From: Eretmocerus hayati
Taxonomy: Eukaryota; Arthropoda; Insecta; Hymenoptera; Aphelinidae
Direction: 5' to 3'
DNA length: 64,000 nucleotides
NCBI GenBank assembly: GCA_029851415.1
Contig: CM056743.1
Location: forward strand, 27,664,405-27,728,404
Part shown: positions 11,546 to 21,689 of the stretch, one piece after another
Position numbering within the stretch: position 1 is the stretch's first letter
How the letters are laid out: every line of letters begins with the position of its first letter
The notes under the pieces: model-generated
What the model was told of the DNA's origin: nothing
Seen by the model: only the letters and a program-made list of their open reading frames with translations
The model's database searches: none
Translations under genes and position numbers: made by a program

Positions 11546-12044
11546 GGTTGCAAATTTTGGTGCCGAGAAAAGGGCATCGGTGGATCAAGATTCCCACGAT
11601 AACTCTGTCATTGGTGCTTTGAGCGTATACCGGCGCGCCTCGGTCTATCTGAAAATATTAGACTCGGTTAGAGGAAATTCTTGTGTCAGGTGAGCTAAAA
11701 ATTCCACATGAAGAAAATAGCGTGATTTTGGAGGCCTATTTTAGTGAGCAAATTTTACAAATTTTAAACATGATATCTACCAGAAGTAGCATGGCTTCGA
11801 ATGAATAATTCAAACCATCTTTAAAATATTCAATCGTAAAGAATTTTCTGTCACTCGATAAAATATGAAGATGGACATACGAAAAAGGTGCTCGAATTGA
11901 TGTCATATGTGCCTATAAGTATAAAGTTGGGCATTGAGCTAGGGCAGTCGAAGACAATAGAACGCCAATATCCTATCAAAAATTTCCTATATTCTAGTAT
12001 CACGAATTTTGGAAGTCAACGATTAAGTATCTGGGATGATTGGT
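11546..12044. other. No gene or repeat recognised
   Basis: AT-rich sequence with no open frame of note, no tandem or inverted repeat, and no exon-like signal. Confidence 0.4.
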
Positions 12045-12990
12045 GATTGATTGATTGATATTTTATTGTGGACGGAGGGTAAAACCCCATTTGCCCCAGA
12101 TTGAAGTACATGACATGAAACGATTGGATACCTAAAAATAAGAATAACTTAGGAATATTACAAGGCATAAGAAGACGAGTAACGGATAAAAGTCGTCTTT
12201 ACAAAATCTAGATACATGATATTATTATAAAATACTATTATAAACAGCGCAGCATATATATACACAATGAACTACGTCAAGAGCTCTCAAAAATGGGGTA
12301 TTCGTGGCGCAGGAATTTTTAAGCGTAAGAAGGATAACAGCTTAATGTTCTTCTTCTTCGTTGGATTTACAGCCCGTATCGGATTTGCATTTGGAGACGT
12401 CATGTCCTGAGCGAGGTATTCATGAGTCAAACTCGTCACCCCGTGTTGCCCAACCCTTCCATAAGATAAGAGCATTCGCTGTAGATTCTTCTGCAAAGGT
12501 TCTGCCGTTTTTCCGGCATTTGCTTATGCGGCCAACAAGCTCGGCGACGAGTAGAAAATTCACGCCACGTGGGGAATGTAGGACCGTCGTGCAGTCTGCC
12601 CTTTCTCCTCAGGTCGGCATTCATCTTTGCAAAAGTAGGGTAATCTTGGGAGACTCGCGCAAAGAGGATGATGCGTAGCTGACGTTGCCTGAAGAGTAGG
12701 ACGAGCTTGAGCTCGTGAGGCTGCAGCAATCCCGGCGTTTCTTGGGACGCCAACTAGATTTCCTATGCTTGTGATGTTTCTTGTGCTTCCGCCGTTTCCT
12801 CGAGAGCTCGTTCGACGAGAAACTCTCCGAAGAAAATAAACTGTGGTCCTGATGTCCCCTTTTCCCCATCGTTGATAGCGAACTCCTAACCTTCGATGTG
12901 GCTCTTTCAGCACAAAACTAGAGAATAAAGAAAGCGCGGAGAAGCGCGGGAGAGGCACAGTTGAGGGTGGAACGAGGGCGCCACACGCCA
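12045..12990 (-). pseudogene. Decayed retroelement, Arg/Ser-rich remnant
   Basis: On the minus strand the right part encodes a basic then serine-rich stretch (KRRKHKKHHKHRKSSW, then SSSSSYSSG) that continues after a frameshift near 12640 (FAKMNADLRRKGRLHDG...). Several frames are open but none is long. The left end is a (TGAT)n tract next to TTTATT and a GGGTAAAACCCC hairpin, the same layout as the 3' end of the LINE fragment at 18970. I infer the tail of a LINE-type element, 5' truncated and frame-broken. The basic segment could be part of its nucleic-acid-binding protein, or a captured host sequence. The family is not identified. Confidence 0.35.
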
Positions 12991-13149
12991 AAATCGAACT
13001 TTTTTAGCTCTGAAAATCGTGTCTTTCAGCATGAAGTCGGGATTATCACAGATTGATCATGAGGAAGAGGCGCGTATATAATCAGGAAATCAAGACAACC
13101 GATGGATCATACATTCATTATGATAATGGAGGGTACATCGGGAACTAGA

Positions 13150-14855
13150 CGAGTAAAATTGTTGTGTACGAAAAATTGTCAAATTCATTGTATAATGAGC
13201 GTCTTGTCCAAAGTACATTACCCGTCAAAATTAATGGATCGTGCATAGTATTACGAAACCGACAATAACTCTGACAACGTTCCATCGTACAAGACATTTG
13301 GAGAAAGCATCTTGAAGATCACAGAAAGACCTACCGATTTATGCGTTCACAAAATTTTGTCAGGAATTTTTTTGTGCTGATAATCAAGTCGGAAAATTTG
13401 ACTACTCGCAGCGGATCACCTGTAATTTTTACGAGAGTTATCCAATCAAAAACATTCTAACGGGTTGTTGTAGATCGTTAAAAAACTTGCCGGTTTGTCG
13501 TTGCAGGTTTTTTCCTACGACCTCTCTAGTCCAAGCCATGAACTCCGGGAAGAAAACTTTGTGATACATAACCCCTTACGAAGGTACCGGACCACGCGAT
13601 AACTCAACTTGCTCAAGCGCTGTTCTATCGTGAAGAATTACCCCCAAAATGATCAGTTTGCATGGTTTCGGTGTGAAATTGTCTGAATTTCTCGAATTTA
13701 TGTGATATCATCCCCCCCTCCCAAATGTGACCTGGAGAGGCTAATCTGGGATTGAGTAAGCTTTTGGAGAAAAAGTCACGAAAGCAACTGTTGATTACAT
13801 CCAAGTGAAAATCCGATAGTAAATTCGAGAAATTTAGACAATTTCACGTCAAACCCACGCGGTTCGATAACTTTTGGGGTGGTTCTTGACGGTAGAAAAG
13901 CGCCCGAGCCAGTGGAGTTAGAACGTGGTCCAGTATCCTCATAAGGAACTATGCATTATAAATGATTTTGGTAGATTTTTTCGTCCTTGATGGTTAATAT
14001 ACAAGTTGAACATTTGGTATCGTCGATTTTGAAGGACGGTGGGGAACTAAATAAATTCCCAAAATTTCATGATGGAAATTTTATTGCACCGTTTCGTCCA
14101 CTAGGTTTTGTGGACCTCATCAGGCTTCAGGTTTGTTATTCTTTAGATCGTCATGATATTTTGGACGATCTTGTAATAGAGCACAGACATAACGTCTAGC
14201 TCCTGTCAATACAAGTAAACAGAGTGAGTGACTGGAGCTAGACGTTATGTCTGTGCTCTATTACAAGATCGTCCAAAATATCATGACGATCTAAAGAATA
14301 ACAAACCTGAAGCCTGATGAGGTCCACAAAACCTAGTTGACGAAACGTTGCAATAAAATTTCCATCATGAAATTTTGGGAATTTATTTAGTTCCCCACCG
14401 TCCTTCAAGATCGACGATACCAAATGTTCAACTTGTATATGCATTATAAACTTTTCTTTCCAGAGTTCGTGGCTCGGACCAGAGAGGTCGTAGAAGAAAA
14501 CCTCCGACAAGCAAACTTGTCGATTTTGAACGTGTTACAACATCCCATTGAAATTTTTGTGATCGGACAACTATCGTTAAAATTACAAGTGGCCCGCTGC
14601 AATTATTATTTTTTTTTTCAATTTTCTGCATCGATTATCGGCTCGAAACAATCCTTGGAGATATTTTTTGAATCCATAAATCAATAGGTTATTTGTGATC
14701 TTCAAGATCTTTTTTCAAAATTTTTGTAGGCTGGAACGTTTCAAAGTTATCGTCAATTCTGTCATACTATGCATGATCTATTAATTTTGACGGGTATTGT
14801 ATCTGGAAGTACTTTGGTATATTTGAAATACACGCAGTCGCAAAATTTTGAATAC
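13150..14855. mobile_element. Large foldback element carrying a nested foldback
   Basis: The outer arms (about 13150-14205 and 14238-14855) are inverted copies. CATTTGGTATCGTCGAT at about 14010 is answered by ATCGACGATACCAAATG at about 14410, and AGCTAGACGTTATGTCTGTG follows a spacer of about 35 bp that carries CAAGTAAACAG. The left arm is longer because a second palindromic element (about 13570-13960) sits inside it. No transposase is encoded, and the 70- to 90-residue open frames on both strands are mirror images of each other. Outer termini are not sharp, so limits are approximate. Confidence 0.75.
13570..13960. mobile_element. Inner foldback inserted in the outer arm
   Basis: GGACCACGCGATAACTCAAC (about 13590) pairs with the region ending GGAGTTAGAACGTGGTCC (about 13930). 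AATTTCTCGAATTTA pairs with TAAATTCGAGAAATT closer to the middle. The corresponding position in the right outer arm (near 14445) lacks this sequence, so it inserted after the outer foldback formed. The centre contains a C tract (CCCCCCCTCCC). Noncoding. Confidence 0.65.
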
Positions 14856-15074
14856 AAGTCTACAGTCCTGCGGATCGCGCTGCAGATCCTATTGACCAGT
14901 TTCGATAAATTCCTATTATTCCATGTCAAGACTTCGAATATCCAGTGATGGCTGAAAGTCTCAATCTTCTTGCAAATTCAACAGTCTGACAGAAAAAGTT
15001 CACTCCAAGAAGTGTATCCGCTCTCCCTCACAGTGGTTTGACGAATCTGATAATAAATTGGCGAGAGATGACAT

Positions 15075-18000
15075 TCACGAATCATTCGGATTCTTGTACA
15101 ATGTCAATAATCCTGTATCGGTGATGCTCGTGATGAAATGCTTAAACTGGACGTAATTGATGTGCATATTGACTTTGGGAAAACTGGTTCGAGTCTGCCG
15201 CCAATAATTGATACCCACCAATAATCTGTTATTGACAATCACTGGGCCTCCTTCATCAATCTGGAAATATTTAAGAGATTATCAAATATCTCCAAGGTTA
15301 TGCACATACTGAACTGCCCCGTATGATTATGCTAACATTTTTTTGCAGTATTTAATCAAATCAATATTTATTTCTTCATTTCTATAAGCTGTGGATCTGA
15401 AAACTCTGAAACTAAATCTTGGTCTTGACAAGGTGGTTAAGAGTGCTCTCTACTTATTGAAAAGCGATGGTGGCGCCCCTAGCGGTCAAATTGGTATATT
15501 GCTAATAACAATATCCAAAAACGAAGAGGAAGGAAACCAATAGTACCGCGCCCTGCGGACTATTTTTCTACAAATTTTTAAAAAAGTTTCATCGAGATCA
15601 GTGCAAAATTGAACTTAAAAATTTTCCGGAATTTTTTAGCGTTGTCGAACTTTTTCCACGATTTTGTGAGCTCAAATTTGCACCGAATTCGATACAAATT
15701 TTTTTTGAATTAGCAGAAAAATAATCCGCTGGTCGCGGGACTATTGGTTTCTTTCCTCTTTGTTTTTAAAAATTGTTATTGGCAATATACCAATTTGACC
15801 GCTAGAGGCGCCACCATCGCTTTTCAAAAGGTAGAGAAGACTCTTAGGGGCCTTGACAGAAAGTGCGCCTTTGCTCCTTTCGATCTTTTGCACGTTTGCT
15901 CCTCCCGTGTATATAACTGTATATGCATAGGTGCCGTAGTTCCATTGCGCGCCGCGAGCGGACAATGGCCCTACTTCCACAGGGGAAAAGGAGCAAAAGC
16001 GCACTTTCTGTCGAGGCTCTGACAGTCCGTTTTCTGTGATATTCATGCAATGAGTCTTTGAGGATGAAATAATATAAGCTCCGCGCAAAATATAATTTCA
16101 ACCAATCAATTCCAAAAAGTGGCTGACCAGATTACCGTATATTACCACGCATAGCCAGAACTAATGCAATCATAGGTCACATAGATTCAGAGAAAAATCA
16201 GATCGTCCAAAAACTTGAAGAAATGCGTATAATGATTACCTTAGTCAAGTGCGGTCCAGGCACACTGCAGAATAATCTTTCCTCCATAACTCTGACTCGA
16301 GTAGGGCCATGGACCCTACTTTTACACCCATCATAAGATGTCAATGATACATTTCCTGCTATCAAATTCAAATCCACGTAACCCCTTGCGTCAGGCCAAC
16401 TCAACACCGTGACCTTTAAGTCATGTATCGGCACATTGTACTCAAGAGGCATTTGAGCCAAGTTGACGCTTGGTGTAAACTCGATCCTCCTTGATACCTG
16501 GTCGATAAATTAGAAAGAATTAAACGCCCACCCAAAATTTGTCCATCCGTGATCCGCATATCAGGTTAATTGTCCACGTAGAAAGGATAAATATAATAGG
16601 TGGGATAAATGAAGGATAATGAATAATGTGTTATGGAGGGTTGTTGCATGGTTCAATCGATGGTTAGGTGGTCGAGTGGATGAAGGGGGAGCCGTTGAAT
16701 GGGTGGGTAAATGGTTCCGTAGGTACTCGGGTGGGTAGGGAGGTAGATGGACGCATGTGTAGGTGGGTGGCTCGGCGGGTGGTGAAAAGGAGGCTGGCAA
16801 GGGCCGGATGGATCGGTGGGTAGGTGGGTGGATGCGTTGGGTGGATCGGTGGAGGGGTAGGCAGGTAGACGGGTTGGTGGGTGAGTAGGTGTGTGGTTGG
16901 AGGTGTGCGATAGTGCGCGGTTGTACTGTTTGGTGGTTGGATCGGTGGTTACGTCGGATCTAGGATGTAAGGTGGGTAGGAGAATACATGGACGAATGTC
17001 TTGGTACGTGAGTGGCTCGGCGGATGGTGAAAAGGAGGGTGGCGAGGGGTGGCTGGATCGGTGGGTACGTGGGCGGATGCGTTGGGTGGATCGGTGGAGG
17101 GGTGGGCAGGTGAATGGGTTGGTGGGTGAGTAGGTGTGTGGTTGGAGGTGTGCGATAGTGCGTGGTTGTACTGTTTGGTGGTTGGATCGGTGGTTACGTC
17201 GGATCTAGGATGTAAGGTGGGTAGGAGGGTAGATGGACGAATGTGTTGGTAGGTGAGTGGCTAGGCGGGTGGTGAGAAGGAGGGTGGCGAGAGGTGGATG
17301 GATTGGTGAGTAGGTTAGCGGATGGCTCGGCGGGTGGCGAAAAGGAGGGTGGCGAGGGGTGGATGGATCGGTGGGTACGTGGGCGGATGCGTTGGGTGGA
17401 TCGGTGGAGGGGTAGGCAGGTGGATGGGTTGGTGGGTGAGTAGGTGTGCGGTTGGAGGTATGCGATAGTGCGTGGTTGTACTGTTTGGTGGTTGGATCGG
17501 TGGTTACGTCGGATCTAGGATGTGAGGTGGGTAGGAGGGTAGATGGACGAATGTGTTGGTAGGTGAGTGGCTCGGCGGGTGGTGAGAAGGAGGGTGGCTA
17601 GAGGTGGATGGATTGGTGGGTAGGTTAGCGGATGGCTCGGCGGGTGGTGAAAAGGAGTGTGGCGAGGGCCGGATGAATCGGTGGGTAGGTGGGTGGATGC
17701 GTTGGGTGGATCGGTGGAGGGGTAGGCAGGTAGACGGGTTGGTGGGTGAGTAGGTGTGTGGTTGGAGGTGTGCGATAGTGCGCGGTTGTACTGTTTGGTG
17801 GTTGGATCGGTGGTTACGTCGGATCTAGGATGTAAGGTGGGTAGGAGAATACATGGACGAATGTCTTGGTACGTGAGTGGCTCGGCGGATGGTGAAAAGG
17901 AGGGTGGCGAGGGGTGGCTGGATCGGTGGGTACGTGGGCGGATGCGTTGGGTGGATCGGTGGAGGAGTGGGCAGGTGAATGGGTTGGTGGGTGAGTAGGT

Positions 18001-21000
18001 GTGTGGTTGGAGGTGTGCGATAGTGCGCGGTTGTACTGTTTGTTGGGTGGATCGGTGGTTACGTCGGATCTAGGATATAAGGTGGGTAGGAGGATAGATG
18101 GACGAATGTGTTGGTACGTGAGTGGCTCGGCGGATGGTGAAAAGGAGGGTGGCGAGGGGTGGATGGATCGGTGGGTACGTGGGCGGATGCGTTGGGTGGA
18201 TCGGTGGAGTGGTGGGCAGGTGGATGGGTTGGTGGGTGAGTAGGTGTGTGGTTGGAGGTGTGCGATAGTGCGTGGTTGTACTGATTGGTGGGTGGATATG
18301 GTCACGTCGAATCTAGGATGTAAGGTGGGTAGACGAGTTGTGTACCATCAACGTCCCTTTTGGACTGCAATAGCATTCCAGGAGCTTATGACTTACCGGC
18401 TAAATTTACAATCCGAACGAGCGTCAGCCAGAGAGGCAACCAACACAAGTATAACTATTACCGAGTAAGTAACTCGATAAAAAGTATCGAAAGATTCTCG
18501 AGAAACCGAGTTCACAGTCTAATAAGGATGTTAATTTTGACTGATAGCTTTACCTAATTCCTGGATTGTAATGCCAAAAATCATGGAACTCAGCGTTCAC
18601 AGTGAGATTCAACTAAAGTATGATGCCACCGGAATCCCATAGTATAGAACGATTACATTTGTAGCAACCGCGAGGAATATAGAGAAATAGCTACTTTCTA
18701 CAAATAAACATTCTCTGATACGCCACCATCTTGGCATCGTGTACCTTTCTCATGGTAAATTTTCGAGATTAAGCCATATTGGATTCTTCTGACATCTAAA
18801 ATAACCCAGAGGTTCACTCCCAAAAGTTGCATTGGCTGATAATCACTATCTAATCAATTTGCGATAGTTCCAGAGAGATGCATTTTAATTAAGCGTACTT
18901 GAATTATCTTGCTAGTTCCTAAATGATCTCCGAAAGACTTCCTAGGATGATCAGATCTCCAGTTTTTGTTTGCGAGTTTGTTTGTTTGTTTGTTTAATCT
19001 TTATTTCACCTTGGGGTAGAACCCCGTCTGGTGTGATATAAATTACAAAGTAGTAGAATTAATACAAAAAACTAAAACTAGAGTTCAAGTCGAACGATAG
19101 CAAGGAGTGTAACAAATATGTAATAAATTGGGATAGCGAAGCATGGTAACGTGTCAAGGTTTTCGTAATTTATCATAATACATCTGGTTGAGAATTCCAT
19201 CAACAAAATATGGTTGATGACTTAGCAATACATGAAGACTAATAAATTTGAGAAAGAGAAAAAAAAAATAATAATAATAATAAAGTTAAGACAAAATTGG
19301 TGAGGCCACTTTATAATTCTTCGGAAACCATTTTATCGTGAGCTCCGCTCGCTCACACTGGATTGTTGCCAAGAATATCTCAGCAAAAAAAAAATATGAA
19401 TCAAGAATCAAAATCTCAAAAATAAAGTGCACTTAAGCAAAGAAAGCAAAACTACCGTGTTGCTTGGTAGAAGTAATTGCTCAACTATTACCGTTTCAAC
19501 TTATTTAGTGTGTGTAATTCCTTTTACTTATCATACTTCAGAAATCTAAGATCTAGGTGGAGCCAAGATGATCATTTGGTGATCATTTCGTGGGTGTTTC
19601 GAGCTCAACGAGGGGAAAGGGAAGGCCCTCATTTATTATGCGGGTTCGCCAGTCTTCTACGTCGCGTTTGAAAAGCTCATCCCGGAAAAACTGTTTCATG
19701 GAGCCGAGGTTGTCTGCATTGAAATCAGACACATTAAAGGAATTCAAAAGGACCGACCCGCGTATTAGGAAGGAATTTTCCCACGCTTTTGTGCTTGTTT
19801 TTGAGTATACAAGTACTTCGCTGGGGTTCCTCTCAGATCTTCTAAGAAAGACGTCGACTCCTATCCTCGTAAATTCGTTGGCTAAATATGTTGGTAGCAA
19901 TGACTTTGTAAGCCAAGTTGCAGATGAAGTGCTCGCGTCTACGCTTCACAGAGAGCCATTTAAGACCGATCCGATGTGGCGTGACGTGGGCTTGAAGCGG
20001 CAGTTTTCCGACAACAAATCGCACGCAGGCATTTTGAGCTACCTGCAGTTTTGTGTTTTTTGACTCGTCCACGTTGCAGTAGGCCGCGCACGCATAGTCA
20101 AGATGCGGAAATATGAGGCTCTGGACTAGGTCTTTTCTAAGTTCACGTGACAGGGAGTTCTTGTAGAATTTAAGAGAGTGTAAGCTGGAATAGATTTTGG
20201 AAAGCATTGATTTGACTTGGGACGACCAGTCAAGGTTTTGATCGAGTTTCAGTCCAAGGTTCTTCGTTTCAATAACGTAATTGAGGGGTTTTCCATCGAC
20301 TGCAATTTTCGGGAGTGTGTCGAGATCAATGCGGCTGGTGTATTCTTTGCTTCCGAGTAGTGGAAAATTCATGAAACAACTATTTTTTCAGTTATGGAGG
20401 CAATTTGGGTGCACTTATTTCATTAGAGAGCATTATTTTATCTAAAAGAGTTGATTCGTTGCCTCGCGAAACTCCGAACCGTTCATCAAATAAAAAAAGT
20501 AACAGTTATTGAAAATCAGTTAGTGCTTAAGCACTAACATAATTATAAAATGATTATATTGATTCACGGAACATTTTTGAGAACAAAGACCTTATCAGAT
20601 GTTCTTTGATGAAATTTTTTTTCTAATTGATTGGCATCGTGCCTCTATAACATCTTTTCACTAACAAAAGGTCAGCCCGTTTCAGTTATACTGTGAATAT
20701 TTTCATCCCGAACTATGAATTATTGTATTGAGGAGTACCAGATAGAATTCGAGTCGGTTTGACGGAAAATTTCAAAAATTCCGTCTTAAACTGCTGACGT
20801 ATGTATAACTCAAATACTCAAATGGAAATTCAAAATATTTAAACAGGTGAACTCATTCGACTCCGATATTGTTTTTCCATCTTTGATGAATCAGAACCGA
20901 GCAGAACTTTGGAGGTTAAATTTTGGTGAATAAGATAATATAGTAGCTAAGCCTATCACCTCATTGAATTTTGAAATATTACGATTAATTCTTCGTCCTC

Positions 21001-21689
21001 GACAGCTGTCATTAGATTTTCTGTAACAAACATTTTGCACTGCTCTTACTTATAGTAAGATGATATATGATGGAAGATATCAATGAAAAGAGAGATATCA
21101 TTGTTCCTACTTAGATTTGAGCTGTGAATTCGGTCAAAACTACTTGTCATTCTTAGTCTTGATCTAAAGATCAAATTCATATGACGACCAGATCACTTTT
21201 TTATATCACAATAATGTACTATTGAAAACCCTATTCATATTACCTCAATGATACCAATCTCAGTACCGTCCGGTTTATGATTTTTATTATTGCGACGAAG
21301 CCATTCCGTATAAGTCATCCATGCAGCCACGGTATATCTATTTCCATGAAGGGCTCGATTTGATCCAACGAGTATTACAGTATTTCCCCTGGGATATTTT
21401 GACAAACAGTTGGCTGTTGTTAATATTAATATTCCAGTAATAATTGTTCCAGAGCAAAATACTCGGTATAGTGGCCTTATACTTGCTAGAGAGACAAAAG
21501 ATGGAAATTCATTATCTAATGCTGCTCTTGGCTCTTCATTTGATGAAACGTCTGCCACAGCCATCGGACAGAGATACAAATCTAAAATGACATCTTCTAC
21601 TTAGTTAGATCAGAAAATTCATTCATCATATATTATGAATGAGACTCACACATCACAAGTAGATGGATAACTGGATGTTTTGGCATCAT
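15075..21689 (-). CDS. Secreted serine protease homologue 2 (catalytically dead)
   Basis: Exons, read leftward, are 21650-21689, 21244-21581, 16240-16497 and 15075-15260, with intron phases 1, 0, 0 as in SPH1. The joined frame encodes 273 residues. Residues 1-23 are a clear signal peptide ending AVA before Asp24. Asn71 (LTTANC) replaces the catalytic His. The Asp position reads Ser136 (PSVNLAQ). Glu215 (IDEGGP) replaces the nucleophile Ser. No IVGG activation motif is present (ALDNEFPSF). Many residues match SPH1 by eye, among them NEFPSF, GT..TGI..LTTANC, PGP, DEGGPV, VGINYW and HINY. Intron 2 is about 4.7 kb and contains a minisatellite element and a LINE fragment; intron 3 contains two small inverted-repeat elements. 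The C-terminus is 11 residues longer than SPH1. Inferred: a secreted non-catalytic cofactor or binding protein, expressed from a repeat-swollen gene. Confidence 0.87.
15436..15847. mobile_element. 412-bp foldback element in SPH2 intron 3
   Basis: The left end TTAAGAGTGCTCTCTAC and the right end (complement TAAGAGTCTTCTCTAC) are inverted copies. The arms run inward through GAAAAGCGATGGTGGCGCC and GGCGCCACCATCGCTTTTC. Further inner symmetry (CTATTGGTTTC with GAAACCAATAG) continues towards an AT-rich middle. Noncoding and miniature-element-like. Confidence 0.75.
15852..16014. mobile_element. 163-bp miniature element with 30-bp inverted ends
   Basis: CTTGACAGAAAGTGCGCCTT at 15852 is answered by AAGCGCACTTTCTGTCGAG ending at about 16014, with GCTCCTTTC / GAAAAGGAGC continuing the match. 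It abuts the foldback at 15436-15847. Noncoding. The short frames on both strands are symmetry artefacts. Confidence 0.75.
16522..18345 (+). mobile_element. Minisatellite-bearing element, copy 2, with higher-order array
   Basis: It opens with the family end (AACGCC, then CCAAAATTTGTCC, then GATCCGCATATC) and runs into GGTGGGTGGATGG-type DNA. From 16891 a long unit starting GTGTGGTTGGAGG repeats at 16891, 17136, 17446, 17756, 18001 and 18246. The spacings are 245, 310, 310, 245 and 245. The 310-bp forms carry an extra segment of about 65 bp. Copies at 16891 and 17756 share private variants (AGAATACATGGACGAATGTC), so there is also an 865-bp higher-order period. The 80-codon open frames in each unit follow from 245-bp copies lacking stops in one frame; they are not credible genes. 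It lies in SPH2 intron 2. Confidence 0.75.
18346..18969. other. No gene seen within SPH2 intron 2
   Basis: Sequence between the higher-order array and the LINE fragment. No exon-like frame or clear repeat was found. Confidence 0.4.
18970..20372 (-). mobile_element. 5'-truncated LINE fragment, end of reverse transcriptase ORF
   Basis: The minus strand encodes the post-catalytic part of a LINE polyprotein: NLGLKLDQNLDWSSQV, YSSLHSLKF and FPHLDYACAAYCNVD, then AQNACVRFVVG and GLKWLSVKRRREHF. These blocks are typical of the thumb and connector of CR1- or Jockey-type elements. The first frame (20372-19842) shifts to a second one (19900-19583) that continues SKTSTKAWENSFLIRGSVLL and ends normally. 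The 3' end has TTTATT, a GGGGTAGAACCCC hairpin and a (GTTT)n tract at 18976-18995, i.e. a simple-repeat tail on the element strand. The catalytic fingers and palm, endonuclease and ORF1 are missing. It is inactive and lies in SPH2 intron 2. Confidence 0.85.
20373..21243. other. Rest of SPH2 intron 2; no feature recognised
   Basis: AT-rich sequence between the LINE break point and the donor of SPH2 exon 2 (GAG^GTAATA). No exon-like frame or strong repeat. Confidence 0.4.

Noticed and set aside
12287..12991. Intact host gene on the minus strand
   Set aside because: Frames overlap in three registers with a shift near 12640, and a simple-repeat tail lies downstream. Better read as a decayed retroelement.
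13987..14510. Two near-identical proteins on opposite strands
   Set aside because: They are the two arms of one foldback, so identical peptides arise by symmetry.
16891..18243. Repeated 80-codon frames (WLEVCDSARLYCL...) as a gene family
   Set aside because: They fall exactly on the 245-bp tandem unit inside a minisatellite element, with reciprocal frames on the other strand. There is no start context, splice context or non-repetitive sequence.
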